Shown: positions 1-11,797 of the stretch, one piece after another
Layout of the letters: every line of letters starts with the position of its first letter
How positions within the stretch are numbered: position 1 is the first letter of the stretch
Source of the DNA: Coptis chinensis
Taxonomy: Eukaryota; Streptophyta; Magnoliopsida; Ranunculales; Ranunculaceae
Assembly: GCA_015680905.1 (NCBI GenBank)
Contig: CM027383.1
Span: forward strand, 39,492,501-39,556,500
Length of the DNA: 64,000 bases
Direction: 5' to 3'
Notes under the pieces: generated by a model
The model's input: only the letters and a program-made list of their open reading frames with translations
Databases searched by the model: none
What the model was told of the DNA's origin: nothing
Made by a program: the position numbers and the translations under genes

Positions 1-689
1 AAAAAGAACACTAAAAATTAGAAAGAGAAACAGGTGCTCTCGATTATAATAAAAAAGAAAATTTGGTTGTCCAAGTTCTCAATTGAATTCAATAGATATT
101 GGGTGTCTGTTTCTGTTACTGTTCCAATGAGGGAGTTGGGAGAACATGGGGTGGTTGGGTGGTCTCGGTTATAAGCAGGAAAGACTGGTAGATTATGGGT
201 ATTTGTTTAGGAATTGGAGAGATGAGGTCCTAAACCTTAAGAACTTATTAGCTAGCAATAGTTCTTTTGTGATAAGGTTTTGAAGGTTTGAACTTTAACG
301 ACTTGTTCACCGTCCTTCACTGATCAGGTGCGCTGCATGGGTCCTTTGAAAACAATGCCATGAACATTTTTTTTTAAAACAAGAATGTGAAAAACGCGGT
401 TGGGATGGTCACTTTCATTCTAAGGGGGACAAATGTCATGAAGATATTGTTCACGTTTTTATGATCATAGAATCAATTATAAGGAGGCTAGTGGCCTAGG
501 AAAATGGAGTTGAATGGGATAATGAATCCGAGCTATATTATCATAACTGATTTTTTGGTAGAGAAATTTTGACTCTCACAGTTCCGCATTTTCTTAATAA
601 CTATTGTTTATCATTCATGTACTTGATTGTCTATTATGATTTTATCACACAAATCTTGTATTCCGTGCAACAATGAAACTATTGATTTA

Positions 690-760
690 AGCTATTATTA
701 TTATTATTATTATTATTCATTGTTTAATTATTATTTATTTATTTATTTTTATTTTTCAGC
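690..760. repeat. TTA microsatellite grading into TTTA repeats
   Basis: Eight or so TTA/ATT units (about 690-717) are followed by TTTA-type units. The small reading frame through it (polytyrosine) is low-complexity sequence, not a gene. Confidence 0.8.
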
Positions 761-1027
761 CGTGCCATTTATACATATGATTTATTATTCCACTCTAGCA
801 CTTTTTCTCCACCTTTTTGGAGACGTATAACTTTACGGATTGAGCACATGACAAATATTTAGTCATTGTAGTAATTATTGATCCTTATGAATCATCACTC
901 TTATTTGTTTTGTTAAGGACATAAATTCTATAGATTTTAGCTGATGTAATTTTGCACACATTTAAGGTAATATCCCCCCTTCTCTAATCATTTAAATTAT
1001 GGTAAGTTTTAAGTTATTTTATTTAGT

Positions 1028-1061
1028 CATTGAGGACAATGCCTAATTTAGTTAGGGGGTG
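1028..1061 (+). promoter_or_regulatory. Internal stem-loop plus G-run module (PPT-like) of the left Athila element
   Basis: CATTG (1028-1032), loop AGGA, CAATG (1037-1041), then 18 nt ending in GGGGG and followed by TG (1060). The layout copies the hairpin/polypurine/TG junction found at true 3' LTRs, but no LTR begins here. The complete element has the matching module at 26790-26827. A second polypurine primer site or a fossil LTR junction is possible; this is inference. Confidence 0.45.
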
Positions 1062-1897
1062 AGAATTAAAAATTTTTGATATTTTAATTACAATATTTGG
1101 AAAGTTTATATGTGAATTATGGTGATTCTAGGTGAAAACTATATTTTTATCGTTTAAACTGGCTACTAAAATTGGAAATTATAAGTCATACTCAGGATTA
1201 GTAAGATTTTTAGACTAAGTTTCTATTACTAGAAATAGATCTCATTGATAAAAGTCTTAGTCTAGAGTAAGTTCATATAATACACCACTAAAGGAATTTC
1301 AAATGAAAGAGCAACTTAAACTTCTACCAAACTAGATGATTAGTACAGAGACTTGAGCCCCTCAATTTTAATTTCTTGGAGAGTCTTTACGTAAATCTGA
1401 GTCCAAGTTGACTAAACCATTTTTTTGTGCTTAAATTCGTTGTGTAGTCTCATTTATGCTTGATTTGACCAATCACGAGGTGACATCAACTGGGGAGATA
1501 GCCATTAGGTCTTGTAGTCTATTCGAAGCGGAATATCATACTGATAAGTCAAGTAGTACATGAACCAATCAGCCTTTATCCTACCTAGTAGGATTATCAT
1601 GTTAACCCCTTTTGAGCCTTATATATTAAGCCTTTTATTCTTAAACCAATCATCTTAAACCCAACTCTAGACAAGGAGTATACCCCATATTATTAGCCTT
1701 ACCCATATTTCTAAGGATTTCTAAAGAACTAAAGAGAAAGCTAGAACGAAGAAGATTTTGAAGGAAATTTTACCAAAGTCAAATGAATAAAATCATTCCT
1801 TTTGCTAAAAAAAAAATAAATAAATAAAGAAAAGAGAAAAAGAAAGAAAAGAAATATAAATAATTAAACAGAAGTAGTGATAGAGTTCAAGTGTTGC

Positions 1898-2460
1898 TGT
1901 AACGCCCGTATTTAAAATACGTATTTATTTATTTATTTATTAATTAATTTAATTATTTATTTAATATTTGATTGGATTGGATTTGAAATATGTGGGCCTG
2001 ATTTCTGGGCCCGAGTCTGTATTGGGCTTGGGTTTCAAACCCAAGTATATAATCACATTGTTCTAGAGAATAGGGTTTTTAGAGAATAAAATATAATAAA
2101 AATGGAGGCAGAGATAGAAGCTGGATTTCTAAAGCGTTAGAACGCGACGATTCGGACTAGGAGGATTCGTGGAGCTTGGGATTAAGGTGAGTAGATTAGT
2201 TTTATATTTCACGGTCTAATTCTCATCCCACTTTGTTTTTTTGTGTATTCTTTGGTCGTTATTATTATTGTTAATGCCGTTGTTAAACTGGTTACTTACA
2301 TATTGTTTGTTGGTCTTTGGATGTCGTGTCCTTGTGATTTGGGTTACTTTTAGTTGTCAGCAAAACTTGCTACACGCCTACATGGCTATCTGCAACAAAC
2401 CGTCCATTGTTCCAAACCGCGAAGTTACTATCTCTTACTCCTTAGCCATTCTAGTGTTAC
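1898..2460 (+). repeat. LTR start segment, inverted partner of 4136-4686
   Basis: This 563-bp segment is nearly identical to the reverse complement of 4136-4686 (551 bp). The match ends at GTTACGT. Beyond it the minus copy continues into LTR sequence, while this copy jumps into inverted sequence starting GTAATTTATTC. Confidence 0.88.
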
Positions 2461-3229
2461 GTAATTTATTCAGGTGTCATACATTTATGACTCATAATCA
2501 TTTTACTATATTACGTGCATGTCAAATATATTATTGCACTAAGCCAAATATATTTAGAATTATCTCAATTATATCTCATAACCACTTTCATTCTTTCACG
2601 TGCCAATATATTATTGCACTACGCCACACTCCCCTGGGAAATATCCACAAATACTCTACTAGCATCTCACAGATAAAAATAATGGAGTGTCTATACATTT
2701 ATTTCTCCAAAACTATTGCATTTAATATATATATCCCAACATATTATATAATATCACAATATCAACGTCAAATCTTAATTAGATAATGACAACCAAATTT
2801 ATACAAGCTTCCACAGCATTTTAGCATTTGATTTGTCCATACAATTTACAACATAAAACGTAGCACAATTAAACAGTCCACAGTCCACAATCAAATCCCA
2901 AAAATCTAAAGTCCATGAATCTAAGTCCGTATGTAGTTTAATACTCATAAAAACATATATATCAAATTCTTATTATCAGAATTCCCCTCTAGTTACGTGC
3001 CAATATTTATATGCTTTACACACTACTTACGTCAAATCTTAATTAGATAATGACAAACAAGGTTATACAATGTTCGACAATATTTTATTATTACATTTGT
3101 CCATATTCTTAAATATGTGAAAATCTAGAAAAAGTCAATATTCCACAGTCAACAGTCAAAGGACAAAGTCAACGATCAATGGTCAAAGTCAATGATCAAA
3201 CTGTCGTTTCCATGTTCAACAGGTTCATG
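2456..3229 (-). repeat. Long inverted repeat, left arm (partner 5787-6553)
   Basis: A 774-bp arm that matches the reverse complement of 5787-6553 with scattered differences. It is the middle/late part of the Tekay-like LTR on the minus strand. The arms contain repeated GTTGACTTTG-type words. A reading frame crossing 2241-2786 runs through two unrelated segments and is not a gene. Confidence 0.88.
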
Positions 3230-4135
3230 GTCATAGCCATAGTTCATGGCTAAGGTCAAAGGTGCATGGCTCATGGGCTCATGGCTAAGGTCATGGTTCG
3301 GACCCACTAGCCAAGCCCAAACCCAAACCTTATAACCCAAAAGTCTAAAACCAACTTATTTATTCCACCTGACCCAATCGGGGACATAAGGACCAGCCCA
3401 CATAACTTAAAAACCGGCCCAAAGAAAACTAATTGGAAAAGGCCCAAACAAAATTAAAAGAAATGAATCCGGCCCAACCACTAAAATTAGATTTCGGCCC
3501 AGCAAGGAATAGAACCGGCCCAACATAAAAATAAAGTTTTGGCCCAACCGATTAGGCCCAAGCCCAAGAGAGACCACCAGGTCGTCTTCTTCAGCTGCTC
3601 CAGTAGCCTCCCACCAAATCGGCCACCGTCAAGCCTCCACACACCTCCTCCTTTTAACCCACCGATTTTTCTCCTTAAGAAAACCCCTACAACTTTAATA
3701 AAAGTCAAAAACCTATAAGCATTAAATCAAACTCTTCATCAACCTAGATCTGTAAATCTCTGGTCGCCATTAATGGCTTCTACAAGAGGTCCCCACTTCA
3801 CAACACTCGGTCCATCCCTACAATCAATTCTCAACCAACCAAGACAACTTCCAATTTAAATTGTATCGACCCTTCCTCCACAGCTACCTCCAGTTGCTCA
3901 AGTCCGGCCACCAGCCACCAATTCAATTTTACCAAAGCCTGACTTGAGTACGCATTGATTCCTAAATCAATTTGTAAGTGAAAACCTTAAATCTCGAGCT
4001 CACACCACATTCTGAGAGTTAGTTTTCAGCAAGTAACACAGCCACACACAGTGGTCCGGTGACACATCTGTTGGATTACTAGATTCTCCTCCATATTCAC
4101 ATGGTATCTAACACATGATCGAGCAGATAAATGAC

Positions 4136-4686
4136 GTAACACTAGAATGGCTAAGGAGTAAGAGATAGTAACTTCGCGGTTTGGAATAATGGACGGTTTG
4201 TTGCACATAGCCGTGTAGGCGTGTAGCAAGTTTTGCTGACAACTAAAAGTAACCCAAATCACAAGGACACGACATCCAAAGACCAACAAACAATATGTAA
4301 GTAACCAGTTTAACAACGACATTAACAATAATAATAACGACCAAAGAATACACAAAAAACATTGGACAGTAGAATTAGACCGTGAAATATAAAACTAATC
4401 TACTCACCTTAATCCCAAGCTCCACGAATCCTCCTAGTCCGAATCGTCGCGTTCCAACGCTCTAGAAATCCAGCTTCTATCTTTACCTCCATTTTTATTA
4501 TATTTTATTCTCTAAAAACCCTATTCTCTAGAACAATGTGATTATATACTTGGGTTTGAAACCCAAGCCCAACACAGACTCGGGCTCAGAAACTAGGCCC
4601 ACATATCCCAAATCTAATCCAATCAAATATTAAATAAATAAATTAATAAATAAATAAATACGTATTTTAAATACGGGCGTTACAGC
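4136..4686 (-). repeat. Minus-strand LTR start segment
   Basis: On the minus strand the LTR begins TGTAACGCCCG at 4686. It continues through 3230 and the 2456-3229 arm as one uninterrupted LTR lacking its last ~1.25 kb. This copy shows the unrearranged order of the LTR. Confidence 0.85.
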
Positions 4687-5774
4687 TATACACATCTCAA
4701 AAGAATCTCGTCCCGAGATTCGGAAGTAAAGCTATACGAACAAATAACGTTGGTTATTAACTTAGAACTTACACACGAAGGTACCGAGATTAAACTTAAA
4801 CAAGACAACATTGATATTAATCATTTTAAATAATTCCATAATATATGTCCTCATGCCATTACAAAATCTATTATAGTTTAACTGTCTATATTAAAACAAA
4901 TTATTACTGTCACTTAAATACAAGATAAATATATCATTTCTCATGAGCATGCAGTCTCTTAACACGTAGCAAACTCTACAAAAAAAAATATTCTACTTAA
5001 ACTAATCAATAATGTGAGGTAAGTTCATCTCTGCATAAAATATTATGGAATTTTCATTATCATGCATAAAAGAAAATTAGTGTCCTGATACACTTAAAAT
5101 AAAAATCACTCATGTCATTGATACTACAATAAAACTTTATATTTACTTTAGTCATGCTATCATAAATATTAAATTTAAAACAACCCTTGAATCCTAATTC
5201 ATGCTTGCAACTGGATCAAATATAGTACGCATCCAAAAAATAATTTTTCATATTCATCTATCAAAATCATATAGACTGAAACAAAACAATTAAGAATAAA
5301 TACTCGACGCTCATTGCTATTATTATTATTACTAATTATTTTAAACGGTGAAAAGATTCAAAAATTACTCTCCAAATACAATGACAATTAACATAAGATT
5401 TGCTACCGTATAACACGAATTTTAAAAAATTTAGGATAATATAAACTCACTTCTAATATATCACCCATAACAAGTTATATCCTCACGGTAATATTTATGA
5501 ACCATAAATGAAGGTATATATTTAAGAATACTCGAATATGCAAAAAATCAATGTGAAACTAATTTAACAATATTAATCAATCCTATCATAATTTATAGGC
5601 ACGAAACACACTTATAAAACAAAAACAAAAATCTGTTTGTTGTTGAAATAAGATCCACATTATATTAAGACATCATTCACAAAACTTCCAATATGGTTTA
5701 TGACCACCGATTACCACAACTATTTTAATTAATCATTAATAACGTGACCTTAGAAAAACAATTGTACGCATGTC
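4687..5774 (-). mobile_element. 3' end of the internal region of the minus-strand Tekay-like element
   Basis: Directly upstream (minus strand) of the LTR start at 4686 lies a perfect stem-loop, GAATCTCG / GGA / CGAGATTC (4721-4703), 16 nt from the LTR. This position and the CTCGGGACGAG core are usual at the 3' end of Tekay-type internal regions. The rest is AT-rich with no ORF. The polypurine tract is not clearly preserved. Confidence 0.55.
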
Positions 5775-5786
5775 ATGTTGGCAGAA

Positions 5787-6553
5787 CATGAACCTGTTGA
5801 ACATGGAAACGACAGTTTGATCATTGACTTTGACCATTGACCGTTGACTTTGTCCTTTGACCGTTGACTGTGGAATGTTGACTTTTTCTAGATTTTCACA
5901 TATTTAAGAATATGGACAAATGTAATAATAAAATATTGTCGAACATTGTATAACCTTGTTTGTCATTATCTAATTAAGATTTGACGTAAGTAGTGTGTAA
6001 AGCATATAAATATTGGCACGTAACTAGAGGGGAATTATGATAATAAGAATTTGATATATATGTTTTTATGAGTATTAAACTACATACAGACTTAGATTCA
6101 TGGACTTTAGATTTTTGGGATTTGATTGTGCACTGTTTAATTGTGCTACGTTTTATGTTGTAAATTGTATGGACAAATCAAATGCTAAAATGCTGTGGAA
6201 GCTTGTATAAATTTGGTTGTCATTATCTAATTAAGATTTGAAGTTGATATTGTGACATTATATAATATGTTGGGATATATATATTAAATGCAATAGTTTT
6301 GGAGAAATAAATGTATAGACACTCCATTATTTTTATCTGTGAGATGCTAGTAGAGTATTTGTGGATATTTCCCATGGGAGTGTGGCGTAGTATAATAATA
6401 TATTGGCACGGGAAAGAATGAAAGTGGTTATGAGATATAATTGAGATAATTCTAAATATATTTGGCTTAGTGCAATAATGTATTTGACATGCACGTGATA
6501 TAGTGAAATGATTATGAGTCATAAATGTATGACACCTGAATAAATTACGTAAC
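5787..6553 (+). repeat. Long inverted repeat, right arm (partner 2456-3229)
   Basis: Here the arm is continuous with the plus-strand LTR end (6554-7806), showing the native order of this LTR part. Its inner edge at 5787 is the breakpoint with the minus-strand internal fragment. Confidence 0.87.
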
Positions 6554-7133
6554 GAAAATCCTAGAACCTGACTACCACAACTCATGTGATTTGCCCTGTG
6601 TGGGCGCATGTGATATGATTGGCCCTTGTGTAGGGTGTATATATAAGATGTTGATTGACCCATGTGTTGGATAATCGTAGCCGAATGGTGGCTTGATTAT
6701 TCCGTTCGCAAAATTAGAACGAGACGCGTGATATTTTATGCCAAATAATGGCAGTACTTACATAATGGCTTTCGTGTGAGGGTTACCTGGTGTGCGGCAT
6801 CCCGCTCAGGGTAGTTATGCACGGAGTGGTTCATTATGTAAGGGGAGGCATGTGGATGTACATGTTCGGCGTTGGGGAGCGATTGTGGTAGCCAGGAAAA
6901 CTAGGTAAGACATAGATACGACGTGAATTTTAGGGACATACAAAGAAAGCCTTAATTAATATAATTATGGTAATATGTTGGTTAATGATATATCTTTAGA
7001 TACATGATTGTATATGGTTTGGCAGAAGGGTGGGTCAAACTAATTACTTGTGTAGAGACGACTCACTCTGTAATTGAGCATGAAATGAGGTAAGTATAGA
7101 ATATGCTTGGCTGGTTATAGTTTAGTTAGAACC

Positions 7134-7310
7134 TAAGGCGCCTCGTGGAGGAACTAAATGCCTTTTTATTATGCGTATGGTTTGTTGTGTGGTTGTTGGA
7201 AGTTAAGGCGCCTTAGTGGAGGAACTACTTGCCTTACTTATTGTAGTTAAGAATGTTGTATATTTCGTTGGATGTTAAGGCGCCTCGGTGGAGGAACTAA
7301 CTGCTTTATT
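7134..7310 (+). repeat. Three-copy 70-bp tandem repeat inside the LTR
   Basis: Units start at 7134, 7204 and 7276 with the shared core TAAGGCGCC..GTGGAGGAACTA. The spacing is 70-72 bp, and the sequence between cores has diverged. Confidence 0.8.
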
Positions 7311-8610
7311 TAGTGTGTATATATATGTATAAGTATATATTATATTTTAAAGCTACTCACACCAGCATTTTTATAATATTGACCCGATTTGCATGTTTGC
7401 TTATCGGGTGTGTTCATTAAATGAACATAGTTGATAAGTCTTGATAGGTTTAGTGTTGAAGAAGGTTAGTTCTGCTTGTGGTTGGCATTAGCGTCACTTT
7501 TCAATATATGTTTTGTTTTCCCTTGAAGTGATATAGATTTTCAGTCTAGACAATGTTTTTTGTATTTTCAGTTGTAAATTTAATTAAAGAGTTATTGAAA
7601 AGAGATTTGTAACCTAATCTTATTTGTAAATTTTTGTAATGAAGAGGACTTTTGTTTAAGTTAAAATTTTTATTGGTTTTTAATTATCCGCATATTTAAA
7701 CTGTTTATGGGTTTTTGGGAGTTGAGAGTGCGTCACACCTCGAAGATCGAAGAGTCGGGAACAAATATTGTTTTTTCCGAATTTTGTCGAAATTCGGGGT
7801 GTGACAGTTACAGTCTACAAGTGAAGAAAATTTCCAAGAAGGCCTAAAGCAAAATGGTCTTTAGTATATTCTCTGAAATATTTGAATCCATTTTACCCTT
7901 TTCTTGTTAACCTGTCCTAAGCCCTGTCTTAATACCCAGACTTATCACTAAAGTATGATATGAAGTGTAGAATAGGTGAGAGGATGCTAAAGTGAAGGAC
8001 CCGACACTTCAAATGTGATTACCATTCTTTCCATGAGACTTTATTTATATATTTGCAAATTTCCGTCTTTATGACTAAATATGTGGGATGTTCTACTTTT
8101 TACTCATTTCCCTGCATATGGAGGTAAAATAGAAAACTTATCTGAGAGAGATTTTCTTGTGAGTGTATGAAATGGTGAGATTTGAAGTCAAAATACTAAT
8201 CCAAAGGTATGGTAGAAATTCCGTTGCTTGGAAAAGAGAAAGAAATCAAAATGGTTAAAAATGAATAAGCTCTAGTTAGGATGATTAGTCTGTCTTTTCT
8301 ATCTTTATGAATAGAACCTTAGTCTAATATTTTATGATCATGGGTGTGATAAGTAGTAACCTTTTGATTTAGACATTTTAACTGAAAAAGTTATTTTCTC
8401 TAGATTTCACCATAGTTTATATGTAAAATTGATTTTGTGGGTATATTAACTGAAAACCCTCACGAGGCTATAACTCGTCCTTTATGGGTAACTTAAAGGT
8501 TTAAGGTCTTGTTGCATATGGTAAATGCAACCACGATGCCTGCGAAAGTGAGTTAGTTTCTTATTTAATTAGTATTGTTAGCTTTGAATACTTCTCTAGT
8601 AAAATACATA

Positions 8611-8647
8611 TTTGCTAAGAGACTAGCAAAATGCTAGTTGGGGGCTG
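8611..8647 (+). promoter_or_regulatory. Stem-loop and polypurine tract before the left Athila 3' LTR
   Basis: TTTGCTA (8611-8617), loop AGAGAC, TAGCAAA (8624-8630), then 17 nt containing GTTGGGGGCTG directly before TGATAAG (8648). The G-run is the expected plus-strand primer; the stem-loop is a recurring companion. Confidence 0.65.
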
Positions 8648-10079
8648 TGATAAGTGCTCAAAAGTAATGATTTATATCGCCAATTATGTGTATGTTAGTC
8701 TCCATTTTATATTTAAATATTCTAATATAATGCAATTTGAGTTTTGTAGGTCAAAGAACCTAAATGTGAAATATGCATGGAGGGAAAAGAAGTCAAACAA
8801 GTTAAAAAAGAGTCATTGAGAATTACAACTAAAGGCCTAGGGCCTCCATAAGTACCAAGGCTAATGGGACTCTAAAAGAGGATAATAATTGAGTTAGAAA
8901 TGTCTTAAATCTGATCTCAAAGTCTTAATTTCGAATTCATAGGAAAATGAGATCAATATGGAAAAAAATTTAGAGTTTCACAAGAATCAAGAAACTGAAA
9001 GCTGACAGAAGCTGCAGCTTGGGAAATAGCCTGTAGGGCAAAGTGGGCCATGTCCAACTTTGGTCCAATTGAATTCAACTTTGTTAGGATTGCTTCTAGA
9101 AATATTCGAGAGAATTTGAAACCAAATAAACATAGGATTCAAATCTCTATCCAAACGAACATGTAAGCCAATATATAAGGCACAAAAACCTCAGTTTACA
9201 TCATCTAGGAAATTTAGTTTTTGCATCTTAGATCTAGAATTAAGAGAGAAGAAAGTTCAGACTTTTTTCACCATTACTATTAATAAAGATTATTTTTTTT
9301 CATATTGTGCTCATAGCATAGTATGGGGAGCTAATCTCCCTTCTCTTGGGAGGGGAGATGAAGCCTTTATCTTATATTTTAGTTTAGTTTTTCTTCTATC
9401 ATGTTCTAGTATAAATCCCTTATTGAGTTTCTTCTTATTCGTCGATTGATCTAACGCTCCTTGTGAATGTTAGGAGGTCTTAGGGTAATTCATGATTGTG
9501 TAAAGCCAAATACCACAAACCCTAGATTCTTTTCTTCTAGTTTTTAGTGTTCTAGTGTGATGATTGGATTCTTGATGGCACCTCAATTAGTTGTATGGTT
9601 AATACCACATTTGGATTTTCCATGACACCTAGAGTTGTATATTGAATGTCACTTAAAGCACAATTTGGTTAGATAGAAGATATCATTGGAGATTGAAGAA
9701 GTACTTGGTGGTAAGATAAAAATCACGTTGAAAGCCAAATATTATCATCATGGTTATGAGCATAAGATTTGTAGGTATGGTGAGTTTCTATTGGTGATTT
9801 ATATTAAGCATGATAGGTAGATTTATTATACTAATTCTATGATTTTTGTGGATTCATCTCTCCCAAGATATTCTCTCTCTCTTGATTCATATTCATATAT
9901 TTAAATTAGTTTATTTTTTTGCATAGTTTAAATCTTAAACCAAATCAACCATATACTCATTATTACTTAGCTACATTTTTTACTTGCATCCATTAGAGTA
10001 ATTTAGATTAGGAATTTCTATTATCATCAACTAGTTATTTAAAGTAAGATTGATACCTTGCTAGCCACTATACTAATCA
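8648..10079 (+). mobile_element. 3' LTR of the left Athila-like element
   Basis: It starts TGATAAGTGCTCAAAAG, as do the other Athila-family LTRs here (TGATAAGCACCC, TGATAAGAGCCC). A TATA box, TATATAAGG, lies at 9172-9180. The 3' boundary (ATCA at 10076-10079) is by analogy only, since the 5' LTR and target duplication lie outside the window. A small reading frame at 8631-8819 lies across the LTR start and is not a gene. Confidence 0.65.
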
Positions 10080-10253
10080 ATATTTAATAGGCTAAGTAAG
10101 ATTTGCAAAAGATATGTAACACAAACAACGACGATATAATAATACGTGTTACGTGCTTTTTCTACTCAACAAATGTTCCCATCTCTACATTACTTTTCCA
10201 CCAAAAGTTGGCTTTCATTCTAAAATAATTCGTATTTGGATAACCTGAAAATA

Positions 10254-10412
10254 CACGTTTAACTGAACTAAATATGATCATAGTAAGACATTATATCTCT
10301 AATGTATGACATTATGTGGTGATGTTAAATAGCACGTTTAACTGAACTAAATATGATCATAGTAAGACATTGTATCTTACTTATACGACATTATGTGGTG
10401 CTATTAAATTAG
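10254..10412 (+). repeat. Direct tandem duplication, about 79 bp, two copies
   Basis: Both copies start CACGTTTAACTGAACTAAAT (10254, 10333) and run through GACATTATGTGGTG with a few differences. It lies in spacer between two elements. Confidence 0.85.
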
Positions 10413-11797
10413 TCTCATTCTAGCTATTTGAGAGCTTTTTTTTCTTAGCTTTTTTAATCTTCATTACTGTTGTAGAAATTTATTCCGAAAACAAATATAG
10501 AAACAACATAACAAGGAATTAATAAGACATTACATTGGATAATAGTGTATAGGTGGAGGAATAACTCACCAAGCACATAAGTACTTGTCATTACGCCAAA
10601 CACAAACATTAAATGACAAATATTCTACAAATCAAGTTCATAGTAACCAATCTCATCCAAACAACATCTTTTTGATGAACTTCATGACCTTATCAAAACA
10701 AAGATCTGCGAAAGAGAAGTGTTAGAGTGAGAGGATTAAAATTAAATTGTTGTTTTTAGTTCTTTTTTTTATTCAAAGATTAGAGAGGTAGGAGAGAGTA
10801 CTGATGAGAAAGAGAGAGAGAAAGGTGGGAGAGAGTATTGGCGAGAGAGAAGGAGAAAATAAAATAAAAGGGTATAAACGTAACAAAACGTTTGCTTTTT
10901 GTGGTGGCCACATTTGCAGTTGGAATAAAATTTCTCTGCCATTTTCAACGGGCTACTATGTCCTAATCTTAAAGTCAACGTCCGATTCTGGCATTTACCA
11001 AATAAGAAATGCAACTTTTCTTGGGTTGTTGACTTCTTGTCGCACACCAGAAAAGCTTTGCACTTTTTGGTGAATAAGCATGGTTGTTCCTGAGCTCTTT
11101 CTTAATAAGTTATTATTATATATTATTTCAAACTGGGTGAAGGAGATAATGTTGAACAATAGTTTGGAGTCCCATAAGATATTTCTCTCCAGGATGATAA
11201 TAATCTATCAAATCGATTCTGACTAATATCACATTTTACGTAGCTCAGATGGTTAAGGATAGATGGATTTGGTCTAATGTCCCAAGTGCAGTCATCTTTG
11301 CAAAAACAAGATACTCTACAAACATAATATTTCCCTTGACAGAGATATATTATAGGGATTATATTCAAATAGTCTGCTCTCAGGCCTACCGATTTCAATA
11401 TACTTGATAGATTCTTGCCCATTTAGTATCTAAACTGCTCTACAGGAGTCGGAAGCTAGCTTAATTTTTCTACTAATTATCTGCTAGCAGCTAGATTGTC
11501 CCACTTCGATCGATTCCTTTATGCTCTTAGAATAGGATTGACGACCTTAAATGACTTTGTAGGGTCTCTATATGCTAGTTGGATCATTTCCTAGATTTCG
11601 ACCTAATTACTATCTCTAGGATTGACGACCTTAAATGACTTTGTAGGGTCTCTATATGCTAGCTGGATTTTAAGGGTACCTGCATATATGGTCACCTTAG
11701 ACCTTACTACTAAATCACAGATATATCCTATCGAATATCCAAATTAAAAGCACAACTCATATATCATGTCGAAATGTCAATAGATTGTATTTAGTGC
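10413..11797. other. Spacer without a supportable gene
   Basis: An AT-rich stretch with a GA-rich patch (10775-10855) and a 51-bp direct repeat (11534-11584 and 11618-11668, core GATTGACGACCTTAAATGAC). Reading frames at 10769-11073 and 11123-11422 overlap on opposite strands and show no family motif. This is the left flank of the Athila insertion and may include old upstream sequence of the MATH fragment at 30022, but no exon is visible. Confidence 0.6.

Larger units (their letters stand above)
1898..7806 (+). mobile_element. Rearranged Tekay-like Ty3/gypsy LTR with an inverted second copy inside
   Basis: The outer ends are TGTAACGCCC (1898) and GGGTGTGACA (7806), an inverted TGT..ACA pair usual for chromovirus-type LTRs. 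The flanks are GTTGC (1893-1897) and GTTAC (7807-7811), a one-mismatch 5-bp duplication. Inside, segment order and orientation is LTR start (+, 1898-2460), then a minus-strand LTR lacking its end (4686 down to 2461) preceded by the 3' end of its internal region (5774-4687), then LTR end (+, 5787-7806). Assembled from both copies, a normal LTR would be about 3.5 kb. No coding sequence was recognised. Confidence 0.7.
1..10079 (+). mobile_element. 3' part of an Athila-like Ty3/gypsy element (5' end outside window)
   Basis: Internal non-coding 3' region (1-1897 and 7811-8647) plus the 3' LTR (8648 to about 10079). It is assigned to the same lineage as the complete element at 11798-29828. Both carry the identical 20-mer CACGAGGCTATAACTCGTCC (8461 and 28190) in a longer similar block, a stem-loop just before the LTR, and an internal stem-loop plus GGGGGTG module (1028-1061; compare 26790-26827). 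Subtracting the 1898-7806 insertion, the distance from that module to the LTR is about 1.6-1.7 kb, against about 1.5 kb in the complete element. No pol or gag is in view and no ORF in 1-1897 looks real. Confidence 0.75.

Noticed and set aside
2241..2786. 181-codon plus-strand frame
   Set aside because: Crosses the artificial junction between an LTR start and an inverted LTR segment; a relative of its first half recurs on the minus strand at 4026-4355. No protein motif.
6223..6663. 146-codon minus-strand frame
   Set aside because: The same LTR sequence as 2461-2786 read in the other copy; shadow of the inverted repeat.
10769..11073. Overlapping frames on both strands (89-92 codons)
   Set aside because: GA/CT-rich composition opens both strands; no motif and no splice context.
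11239..11280. GTAGCTCAGATGG, like a tRNA A box (tRNA or SINE head)
   Set aside because: No proper B box at tRNA distance, no cloverleaf, no poly(A)/T tail with target duplication.
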